Shown here: piece by piece, positions 1 to 5,625 of the stretch | Position numbering within the stretch: position 1 is the stretch's first letter | How the letters are laid out: each line of letters starts with the position of its first letter | Assembly: GCA_001796995.1 (NCBI GenBank) | Contig: MGOB01000027.1 | Span: forward strand, 10,747-16,941 | Length of the DNA stretch: 6,195 nt | DNA from: Chloroflexi bacterium RBG_16_68_14 | GTDB lineage: Bacteria; Chloroflexota; Dehalococcoidia; DSTF01; RBG-16-68-14 | Reading direction: 5' to 3' | Translations under genes and position numbers: made by a program | Notes under the pieces: generated by a model | Database searches by the model: none | What the model was told of the DNA's origin: nothing | The model's input: the letters and a program-made list of their open reading frames with translations, nothing else

Positions 1-1445
1 ACCTCGCGCAGCCCCTCCGCGATGGTGTCCTTGGCGCCTGCTAGGAGGGGATGGTCCGCTGCCACGAGGGCGGCCTCGATGCGGTCCAAGAGGGCGTCGT
101 GGGCGCGCTCCTTGGCCATCGCCCGGAGCCCGTCCAGGCAGATGATGTTCTCGGTGCCCTCCCAGATGGGGTGGCACTGGGCGTCGCGGAGCTGGCGCGC
201 CGTGGGCCAGGTCTCGATGTAGCCGTTGCCGCCCAGCACCTCGACGGCCTGGCTGGCCAGCTCCAGGCCGCGCCGGGCGCCGTGGAACTTGGCCAGCGGC
301 ACCAGGATGCGGTAGAGCTGGCGGCCCCGCTCGTCGCCGCTGACGCCGGAGACTGAGGAGGTCTCGAAGACGATGCTGGAGACCGCCTCGACCTCCACCG
401 CCATCCTCACCAGCGTCTCCTGCACCATGGGCAGCCGGTCCAGCCTGCGGCCGAAGGCCTGGCGCTGGGCGGCGTAGATGGCCGACTCGAGGAAGGCGCG
501 GCGCATGATGCCCAGCCCCATGGTGGCGACGCCGAGCCGCGAGCCGTTGACCATGCTCATCATGCGTTTCAGGCCCTGCGCCTCGGCGCCGGCGCCGGTC
601 TTGGAGCTGCTCAGGATGTAGGCCTCCGCGTCGACGAAGTCGACCTCCGCCGTCGGCACCGAGCGCGTGCCCAGCTTGTCCTTGAGCCGCTTGACAACGA
701 TGCCGTTGTGGGAGCCGTCGGCGCGCTCCGACAGGACGAGGAAGAGGGCGAGGCCGCGCAGCCCGGGGTCGGCCCCCTCCGGCCGGGCCAGGGTGACGAT
801 AGCCTTGGCGTCGACGTTGGAGCAGAACCACTTCGAGCCGTTCAGCAGCCAGACGTCGCCCTGCTCGGTGGCGACCGTCTCGCTAGCGGCCAGGTCGGAG
901 CCGCCGCGGATCTCCGTCATGAACATCGCCCCGTCCCAGGAGCCGTCGAAGCTGGGCGACTGGAGGCGGGGGAGGACGCGCTCGCGTATCTCCTGGGGCG
1001 CGTAGCGGTCGACCAGGCTCTCCACGCCGCCGGTCATCCCCGTCGCGCAGACCATCCCGGTGTCCGACTGGCTGAGCAGATAGGTGAAGGCGGAGCCGAG
1101 GACGGGCGACACCTGGCGGCCGGTCTTGCGCAGCCCGTTGGGGCCCTGCTCCCAGATGTCCCGCTTGCTGTCGATGGCGTCGGGGTGGTGCACGATGCGG
1201 GATACCTCGTTGCCCCACGCGTCGTAGCGCTCCAGCCGGGGCGGATTGCGGTCGATGGCCTCGGCGCGGGCGGCGATGGGCCCGCCGCAGAGCGCGCCCC
1301 AGCGCACCAACTGCTCCTGCGCCCAGCCGCGGTCCTCCGGCGCGATGTGGCGGTCCATGAGGGAGCGCAGGTTGGGGTCGATCTCGTACCAGTTGAGGCC
1401 GATGGCCGAGTCGAAGGCGGCGTAGTCGATGGCGTCGTTCGTCAT
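1..1445 (-). CDS. AidB-like acyl-CoA dehydrogenase (3' end outside window)
   Basis: Flavoprotein of the acyl-CoA dehydrogenase superfamily, expected to oxidise an acyl-CoA (or related substrate) with FAD in the cytoplasm. The frame is open from ATG 1445-1443 to the window edge, giving 481 residues without a stop; the C-terminus is missing. Visible motifs are MTE..GGSD (residues 176-184, flavin/substrate-binding middle domain), KWFCSN (205-210), RLKDKLGTRS (253-262), EVLGGNGYIE (402-411) and HPIWEGT (425-431). E429 in the last motif sits where AidB and other members carry the catalytic Glu. The long N-terminal region and these motifs match the AidB branch (E. coli AidB is about 540 residues) better than short-chain dehydrogenases. 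The start is supported by GGAAGGAG 8 nt upstream. It begins 17 nt after the last cyclase-fusion gene and is probably co-transcribed with it. The substrate cannot be read from sequence, and a DNA-repair role as proposed for E. coli AidB is not implied. Confidence 0.93.
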   Translation of the reverse strand, partial: MTNDAIDYAAFDSAIGLNWYEIDPNLRSLMDRHIAPEDRGWAQEQLVRWGALCGGPIAARAEAIDRNPPRLERYDAWGNEVSRIVHHPDAIDSKRDIWEQGPNGLRKTGRQVSPVLGSAFTYLLSQSDTGMVCATGMTGGVESLVDRYAPQEIRERVLPRLQSPSFDGSWDGAMFMTEIRGGSDLAASETVATEQGDVWLLNGSKWFCSNVDAKAIVTLARPEGADPGLRGLALFLVLSERADGSHNGIVVKRLKDKLGTRSVPTAEVDFVDAEAYILSSSKTGAGAEAQGLKRMMSMVNGSRLGVATMGLGIMRRAFLESAIYAAQRQAFGRRLDRLPMVQETLVRMAVEVEAVSSIVFETSSVSGVSGDERGRQLYRILVPLAKFHGARRGLELASQAVEVLGGNGYIETWPTARQLRDAQCHPIWEGTENIICLDGLRAMAKERAHDALLDRIEAALVAADHPLLAGAKDTIAEGLRE

Positions 1446-1453
1446 TTCCTGTA

Positions 1454-1461
1454 CTCCTTCC
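1454..1461 (-). promoter_or_regulatory. Ribosome binding site of the acyl-CoA dehydrogenase
   Basis: GGAAGGAG on the minus strand ends 8 nt before ATG 1445-1443, inside the 17-nt gap after the preceding stop codon. It fixes the start of the dehydrogenase and shows that the gene can be translated from a polycistronic message. Confidence 0.75.
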
Positions 1462-1462
1462 G

Positions 1463-2803
1463 CTAGTCCCGCCAGCGCACCTCGTAGAGCCTGACCGGGT
1501 CCTCGAACCCGCGCAGCGGCGCCTCGCCCCGGTCCGCGAAGAGGAAGCCCTTGCCGGCGCAGAGCTCGCGCACAGCGAGCGAGGCCAGGATCTCGTCAGC
1601 CGTCGCCTTGGCAGCGATGCGAGCCGCGAGGATCACCATCGCTCCGAAGAGGTCGCCCTCCTCCTCGATGGGCTCACCCGCGTTCAGACCGACTCGAATG
1701 TGCAGTGGCTCGGCGGCGGTCTGATTGCGCTCGCCGAAGGCCCGCTGGAGGGCGATGGCGCACTCCACGGCTTTCGTCACGGAAGAGAACGACGCCATGA
1801 AGCCGTCGCCCATCGTCTTCACCTCGGTGCCGAGATGCTGCCCCAGCACCCCGCGCGTGGTGCGCTCGTGCTCCCGCAACACATCGCGGCCGCGCTGGTC
1901 GCCCAGGCGCTGCATCATCTCGGTGTGGCCGACCACATCGGTGAAGAGGATGGTGCGGAAGACGCCGGGTTCACCGGGCCCGGCCGCCGCCTCCTCACCC
2001 TCGCCCAGGAACTCGTCGACGGCGGTCAGAAATGGCTCCGTGTCCTCTCGGAACATCGCTGCCGATGTCCCCTCCAGGAGGGCCAGGCGGGCGTCGGGTA
2101 TCCGGGAGACGAGACCCCTCGCCACGTTTACATCCATCAGGCGACCCTGGCGGCGGTGAAGCACCAAGGTCGGCGACCTCACCTGAGGCAGGAGATCCGT
2201 AACGTCAATCTCACGCACCGCGCCCAGGAACAACTGCAGCATCTGCGGTGTGACGCTTTCCCGGCAGCGTGCAGCCCACCGGCGCGCTGGCTCACCTGCC
2301 GACCATCCCAGCGCGACATGCGCGAACGTCTCCGTGAATAGCTCCCAGTCCTTATCTATGAGTCCAGCCACCTGAGATAGTTCAGGCCCCAACATTTCGG
2401 AGGCCCGCGCAGCCGTGAGCGTCAGCAGAAGGTGAGATACACGTTCCGGGTGGCGCGCCGCGTACGCGATAGCGACCGGCCCCGAGTAAAGGCACGCCAA
2501 CAGAGCGAACCTCTCCAGGCCCAACCGGTCTACGACCGCCTCCAGATCCAGTATCAGTGAGTCGACGGAGTACTCAGTCACATTGCGTTCCGACAGCCCA
2601 GTCCCTCTGCTATCGTATCGGACCAACTTCCTCTTCTCCATCAGCCGCTCGTACCAGCGGCGGAGCTCAGGGTCTTGCCACTCCAGTTGAATGTGGCTGT
2701 CTGGTATCACTGGCATGTACACGAGGGGCATCCCCTCCCCGAGGGTACAGAAGGCTATGGTCACGCCGTCGCGAGTCTTGGCGTACTGGATGCGCGGCTC
2801 CAT
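1463..2803 (-). CDS. Fusion A: pseudo-alpha/beta-hydrolase plus class III nucleotide cyclase
   Basis: A 446-residue two-domain protein. Residues about 10-265 form an alpha/beta-hydrolase fold (DSRG near 64-67, AARHPERVSHLLL 115-127, PTLVLH 211-216). The nucleophile elbow reads ACLYSG (103-108) where active enzymes have GxSxGG, so L105 replaces the Ser; G220 and A248 sit at the usual Asp and His positions. After a Gly/Glu/Ala-rich linker (267-280) comes a class III cyclase domain: metal ligands D289 and D333, adenine-specifying K329 and D384, transition-state R395, but I391 instead of the usual Asn. Likely role: a cytoplasmic ligand-responsive cAMP-forming enzyme, or a degenerate one. The architecture is that of M. 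tuberculosis Rv1900c. It lies 15 nt after fusion B and 17 nt before the dehydrogenase. The sensor half resembles fusion C, while the cyclase half is almost identical to fusion B. No membrane segment or signal peptide is visible. The MEPRIQYA start is shared by all three paralogues. Confidence 0.92.
   Translation of the reverse strand: MEPRIQYAKTRDGVTIAFCTLGEGMPLVYMPVIPDSHIQLEWQDPELRRWYERLMEKRKLVRYDSRGTGLSERNVTEYSVDSLILDLEAVVDRLGLERFALLACLYSGPVAIAYAARHPERVSHLLLTLTAARASEMLGPELSQVAGLIDKDWELFTETFAHVALGWSAGEPARRWAARCRESVTPQMLQLFLGAVREIDVTDLLPQVRSPTLVLHRRQGRLMDVNVARGLVSRIPDARLALLEGTSAAMFREDTEPFLTAVDEFLGEGEEAAAGPGEPGVFRTILFTDVVGHTEMMQRLGDQRGRDVLREHERTTRGVLGQHLGTEVKTMGDGFMASFSSVTKAVECAIALQRAFGERNQTAAEPLHIRVGLNAGEPIEEEGDLFGAMVILAARIAAKATADEILASLAVRELCAGKGFLFADRGEAPLRGFEDPVRLYEVRWRD
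1468..1559 (-). repeat. 92-bp triplicated gene end, copy 1 (fusion A)
   Basis: Codes for the last ~30 residues (AGKGFLF..DRGEAPLRGFEDPVRLYEVRWR). It differs from copy 3 at two bases by eye. Near-identity includes third codon positions, which is more than protein conservation alone would require. Confidence 0.85.
1468..1961 (-). repeat. Duplicated cyclase-domain DNA, copy in fusion A
   Basis: Aligns without gaps to 2836-3329 (offset 1368). I count about 28 mismatches in 494 positions by eye, roughly 94% identity. It covers the cyclase domain from the start of its first strand almost to the stop. Beyond 1961 similarity collapses at once, exactly at the linker. About half of the mismatches fall in 1868-1911. 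Confidence 0.9.
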
Positions 2804-2806
2804 CAG

Positions 2807-2820
2807 CCCTCCTCCCTCCT
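2807..2820 (-). promoter_or_regulatory. Double Shine-Dalgarno before fusion A
   Basis: The minus strand carries AGGAGGGAGGAGGG, two overlapping Shine-Dalgarno-like runs, ending 3 nt before ATG 2803-2801. The upstream copy lies about 10 nt from the start and the downstream copy is too close to be ideal. The run overlaps the TAG stop of fusion B (2821-2819), so a terminating ribosome sits on the next initiation site. This fits coupled translation. Confidence 0.75.
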
Positions 2821-4156
2821 ACGGCGAGTCTTCGACCCGCCAGCGCACCTCGTAGAGCCTGACCGGGTCCTCGAAGCCGCGCAGCGGCGCCTCGCCCCGG
2901 TCGGAGAAGAGGAAGCCCTTGCCGGCGCAGAGCTCGCGTACAGCGAGCGAGGCCAGGATCTCGTCAGCCGCTGCCTTGGCAGCGATGCGAGCCGCGAGGA
3001 TCACCATCGCTCCGAAGAGGTCGCCCTCCTCCTCGATGGGCTCACCCGCGTTCAGGCCGACTCGGATGTGCAGTGGCTCGGCGGCGGTCTGATTGCGCTC
3101 GCCGAAGGCCCGCTGGAGGGCGATGGCGCACTCCACCGCTCTCGTCACGGAAGAGAACGACGCCATGAACCCGTCGCCCATGGTCTTCACCTCGGTGCCG
3201 AGGTGCTGCCCCAGCACCTCGCGCGTGGTGCGCTCCTGCTCGCGCAGCAGCTCCCGCCCCCTGTCATCGCCCAGGCGCAGCATCATCTCGGTGTGGCCGA
3301 CGACATCGGTGAAGAGGATGGTGCGGAAGCCGGTGTCGGGCTTCGCGGCGGCATCGCGCGGGGCAGCGCCGCTCTCGGTCAGGAACTCGTGGATGGCATT
3401 TGGAATGTCGTCGGTGGTCAGGAGCTGGGCGCCCGGGATGCCCGTCGCGATGGCCTGGGCTAGCGCAAGTGTGGAATTGGGAAAGCGCGGCAGGTGCATG
3501 ACCAGGGTCGGCGCCGGCACCTGCGGCAACAGCTCCCGCACGTCGATCGCCTCTGTTGCCTCCATCCAGGCGAGGTACTCGGCTGGGGACATGCTGGCGC
3601 GCATCGCTTGGGCAATGACCGCTGCCTGCGCGCTGTCCGCGAAGCCGCCGATCGCGTTGGCCAGCGTCAGCGTGAACAACTCCCACTGCTCGGTGGCGAT
3701 GGACCACAACTGTGCCTGCACTCGCTGGACCGGTACCTCCCGATAGAGCTCCTCGCCACATACATAGGTACTAGCGAGCACCAGGTGTGACACCCGCTGG
3801 GGATGCTGAACTGCGTAGGCGATGGCGACCGGGCCGCCGCCCAGGATGCCAAAGAGTGCGAATCCTTCGAGCTTCAGGTGCCCGACGATCGCCTTCAGGT
3901 CATTCACTCTGGTCGCCAGGGAATAGTCCATGTCGCGATGGTCGGATGAGCCCATCCCGCGGCCGTCGTACAGGACGAGCCGCCACCCCAGGTCGACAAG
4001 CGGGTCTATCGCGGCGCGCCAGAAGGGCATCGTCCTGTACATGTGGGCAGTTCCCCAGGCGCTGGGGACGCAGACTATGGGATAGCCGTGGCCGAGGCTC
4101 AGGTAGGCCAGGCTGACGCCGTCGGGCGTCTTGGCGTACTGGATGCGTGGTTCCAT
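2819..4156 (-). CDS. Fusion B: pseudo-alpha/beta-hydrolase plus class III nucleotide cyclase
   Basis: A 445-residue paralogue with the same layout. Alpha/beta-hydrolase domain about 10-260: DGRGMGSSD (64-72), nucleophile elbow GILGGG (103-108) with L105 in place of Ser. The acid and His positions are not recognisable in the shortened region 219-256. The cyclase domain starts near residue 277: metal ligands D284 and D328, adenine-specifying K324 and D379, R390, and I386 replacing the usual Asn. The sensor half is the most divergent of the three, whereas the cyclase half is nearly identical to fusion A. The frame stays open upstream to 4465, but ATG 4156-4154 is chosen because MEPRIQYAK matches both paralogues, GGGAGGAG lies 5 nt upstream, and the upstream extension would be antisense-like sequence over fusion C. 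It overlaps the stop of C by one nucleotide. Probable role: cytoplasmic ligand-gated cyclase with a different ligand preference from A and C (inference). Confidence 0.92.
   Translation of the reverse strand: MEPRIQYAKTPDGVSLAYLSLGHGYPIVCVPSAWGTAHMYRTMPFWRAAIDPLVDLGWRLVLYDGRGMGSSDHRDMDYSLATRVNDLKAIVGHLKLEGFALFGILGGGPVAIAYAVQHPQRVSHLVLASTYVCGEELYREVPVQRVQAQLWSIATEQWELFTLTLANAIGGFADSAQAAVIAQAMRASMSPAEYLAWMEATEAIDVRELLPQVPAPTLVMHLPRFPNSTLALAQAIATGIPGAQLLTTDDIPNAIHEFLTESGAAPRDAAAKPDTGFRTILFTDVVGHTEMMLRLGDDRGRELLREQERTTREVLGQHLGTEVKTMGDGFMASFSSVTRAVECAIALQRAFGERNQTAAEPLHIRVGLNAGEPIEEEGDLFGAMVILAARIAAKAAADEILASLAVRELCAGKGFLFSDRGEAPLRGFEDPVRLYEVRWRVEDSP
2836..2927 (-). repeat. 92-bp triplicated gene end, copy 2 (fusion B)
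   Basis: Same segment in fusion B. It differs from copy 3 by one base by eye. Confidence 0.85.
2836..3329 (-). repeat. Duplicated cyclase-domain DNA, copy in fusion B
   Basis: Partner of 1468-1961, same orientation. The sequence upstream of the unit (sensor domain, above 3329) is unrelated at DNA level to the matching part of fusion A, so the unit of recent identity is the domain and not the whole gene. Confidence 0.9.
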
Positions 4157-4169
4157 CACGTCTCCTCCC
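4154..4169 (-). promoter_or_regulatory. TGATG stop/start overlap with Shine-Dalgarno, fusions C to B
   Basis: The stop of fusion C (TGA, 4158-4156) and the start of fusion B (ATG, 4156-4154) share one base. The last codons of C contain GGGAGGAG (4169-4162), 5 nt before the ATG. This is the classic layout for translational coupling by terminating ribosomes and would tie the amounts of the two proteins together. Confidence 0.8.
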
Positions 4170-5514
4170 GCCAGCGCACCTCGTAGAGCCTGACCGGGTC
4201 CTCGAAGCCGCGCAGCGGCGCCTCGCCCCGGTCCGAGAAGAGGAAGCCCTTGCCGGCGGCGAGCTCGCGCACCACGTTGGAGACGAGGATCTCGCCCGGT
4301 TCGGCCTTGTCGCAGATGCGGCGGGCCAGGTCCACCGAGGTGCCGAAGAGGTCGCGCTCCTCGGCGATGGGCTCGCCGGCGTTCAGCCCGATATAGACCC
4401 CCAGGGGTGCCCCCGGATGGGCGGCCAGGTAGTCCGCCACCGCCCGCTGGATGGCGACGGCGCACTCCAGGGCGCGGGCGGCGGAGACGAAGGAGGCCAT
4501 GATGCCGTCGCCGGTGTGCTTGATCTCGGCGCCGCCGTGGGCCTGGAGGGCTTGGCGGACGATGGTGTTGTGGGCGCGCAGCAGTTCCTGGGCTCTCGCG
4601 TCGCCGAGGCGCTGGCGGAGGGCGGTGGAGGACTCCATGTCGGTGAAGAGGATGGTGACCAGGCCGCCGGGCTCCGGGGCGCCACCGGGCTCGGCCTTCG
4701 GGCTCTCGCCCAGGAACTCGTCGATAACTTCCAGCACCTGCTCCGCATCGCCCGCGTAGGGCACGGCCACGTCGCCCTCGAGAATAGCCAGGCGTGCGTC
4801 CGGGATGCGGGCCGCGAGGCTCCGAGCGGTGTCCAGGGTAGGCGCGCGGACCTGGCGACGGTGGAGCACCAGGGTGGGCGACCTGACTTGCGGCAGCAGG
4901 TCGGTGGCATCACAGGGCACCAGTCCCTGAATAGCCCGCATGGCCTCCGGCGTCATGCTCTCCTTCAGGGCCTGGGCGTACTGGCGTGCCTGGTCGGCTG
5001 CCTCCCAGCCGAAGGCGGTGAGGGCCATCGTCTCGATGTAAAGCTCCCAGTTCGCCTCTCTCAGTCCGGCGAGGGCCTGGCCTGTGACCGAAGAGGAAGA
5101 GAAGAGCTCCGCCCCCCGGGCGGACGTGCACCAGAGGATGAGGTGCGATACGCGCTCGGGGTGGCGGGCGGCGTAGGTGATGGCCCAGGGGCCGGAGAAG
5201 ATGTAGCCGAAGATGGCGAACCGCTCCAGCCCCAGGTGATCCACCACTGCCTCCAAGTCGCGCAGCTCTGAGTCCTGCGGGTAGTCGGTGATGTTTCGCT
5301 GGGAGTCGCCGAAGCCGCGGTTGTCGTAGCGGATGAGCCTCCTGTTCCTGGCGAGCCCTTCGTACCAGCGACGGCCGGCCTCGGTCTGCCAGGCGCGCCG
5401 CGTCGGGTTCACCATCGAGGACGGCATCTGCACCAGAGGCATCCCCTCCCCGAAGGTCCAGAAGGCGATGCTCACGCCGTCGGCGGACTGGGCGTACTGG
5501 ATGCGCGGCTCCAT
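4156..5514 (-). CDS. Fusion C: pseudo-alpha/beta-hydrolase plus class III nucleotide cyclase
   Basis: A 452-residue protein and the first of the three paralogues in transcription order. Alpha/beta-hydrolase domain about 10-268: DNRGFGDSQRN (64-74), nucleophile elbow GYIFSG (103-108) with I105 in place of Ser, V222 at the acid position and A250 at the His position. The linker 270-283 is Pro/Gly-rich. The cyclase domain starts with a different subtype signature, FTDMESST (290-297): metal ligands D292 and D336, adenine-specifying K332 and D388, R399, and D395 instead of the usual Asn. Most of this cyclase domain is clearly diverged from A and B, yet the last 30 residues are essentially identical to theirs. 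The ATG is chosen by the MEPRIQYA match; the upstream Shine-Dalgarno is weak (AGGG) and both lie in a small inverted repeat. It follows a 111-nt spacer, so a promoter here or upstream of the kinase could drive the cluster. Known relative: M. tuberculosis Rv1900c, for architecture only. Confidence 0.92.
   Translation of the reverse strand: MEPRIQYAQSADGVSIAFWTFGEGMPLVQMPSSMVNPTRRAWQTEAGRRWYEGLARNRRLIRYDNRGFGDSQRNITDYPQDSELRDLEAVVDHLGLERFAIFGYIFSGPWAITYAARHPERVSHLILWCTSARGAELFSSSSVTGQALAGLREANWELYIETMALTAFGWEAADQARQYAQALKESMTPEAMRAIQGLVPCDATDLLPQVRSPTLVLHRRQVRAPTLDTARSLAARIPDARLAILEGDVAVPYAGDAEQVLEVIDEFLGESPKAEPGGAPEPGGLVTILFTDMESSTALRQRLGDARAQELLRAHNTIVRQALQAHGGAEIKHTGDGIMASFVSAARALECAVAIQRAVADYLAAHPGAPLGVYIGLNAGEPIAEERDLFGTSVDLARRICDKAEPGEILVSNVVRELAAGKGFLFSDRGEAPLRGFEDPVRLYEVRWREET
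4167..4258 (-). repeat. 92-bp triplicated gene end, copy 3 (fusion C)
   Basis: Same segment in fusion C. Immediately inside the gene (above 4258) the DNA diverges strongly from A and B, so the identity tract ends sharply there. Confidence 0.85.
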
Positions 5515-5527
5515 AGCGGCCCTATGG
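5511..5527 (-). promoter_or_regulatory. Inverted repeat covering the start codon of fusion C
   Basis: The minus strand reads CCATAG-GGCCG-CTATGG: perfect 6-bp arms around a 5-nt loop. The ATG of fusion C lies inside the right arm and the weak Shine-Dalgarno (AGGG) spans the left arm and loop. If formed in mRNA, the hairpin would hide both initiation elements; as DNA it could be an operator half-site pair. The arms are short, so chance is possible. Confidence 0.35.
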
Positions 5528-5536
5528 TACCGTACC
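5526..5536. repeat. Short palindrome GGTAC-C-GTACC
   Basis: An 11-bp perfect palindrome with a central single base, 12-22 nt upstream of the fusion C start codon. It shares two bases with the start-codon inverted repeat, so the two structures would compete in RNA. It could be a regulator binding site or chance. Confidence 0.25.
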
Positions 5537-5569
5537 GCCAGCTACGTTGCACAAAGGAGAGAGCATCCC

Positions 5570-5617
5570 TGCGGGTCGGGCTTCAGCCCGACGCGCCAGG
5601 CTGAAGCCTGTCCCACA
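5570..5617. repeat. REP-like double hairpin in the kinase/cyclase spacer
   Basis: Two adjacent stem-loops: GTCGGGC-TTCA-GCCCGAC (5575-5592) and CAGGC-TGAA-GCCTG (5597-5610), four bases apart. The two cores are related and mutually inverted (GGCTTCAGCC versus GGCTGAAGCC), flanked by GCGGG and TCCCAC. Such paired extragenic palindromes resemble the REP/BIME elements mobilised by RAYT transposases in many high-GC genomes. There is no T-run, so it is not a typical intrinsic terminator, although the hairpins could stabilise the 3' end of the kinase message. It starts about 55 nt upstream of the fusion C start and ends just before the kinase stop. Confidence 0.7.
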
Positions 5618-5625
5618 ACTGAATG

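Noticed and set aside
708..1466. Plus-strand reading frame (252 codons) opposite the dehydrogenase
   Set aside because: Antisense to a gene with strong family motifs; no domain and no plausible ribosome binding site context.
2675..3463. Plus-strand reading frame (262 codons) opposite fusions A and B
   Set aside because: Antisense shadow running across the A/B gene junction. Its similarity to the plus frame at 1700-2341 only reflects the duplicated cyclase DNA.
1468..4258. CRISPR-like or satellite array from the three 92-bp repeats
   Set aside because: The repeats are coding, far apart and in frame at the 3' ends of paralogous genes.
4157..4465. N-terminal extension of fusion B by 103 residues
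   Set aside because: The extra residues are an Arg/Gly/Pro-rich out-of-frame reading of the cyclase domain of fusion C. The internal ATG at 4156 matches the paralogue starts and has a good Shine-Dalgarno.
4147..5271. Long plus-strand reading frame (374 codons) opposite fusion C
   Set aside because: It is antisense to a clear two-domain gene, and its Leu/Gly/Ala/Val-rich translation is what codon bias on the other strand produces in GC-rich DNA. It has no recognisable motif.
5528..5560. Sigma-70-like promoter for fusion C (TTGTGC ... TACCAT on the minus strand)
   Set aside because: The spacing is about 19 bp and both boxes match poorly, so it is not better than chance in this sequence.
5575..5610. 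Intrinsic terminator between kinase and fusion C
   Set aside because: The hairpins are strong but no T-run follows on either strand, and the paired inverted layout fits a REP-like element better.
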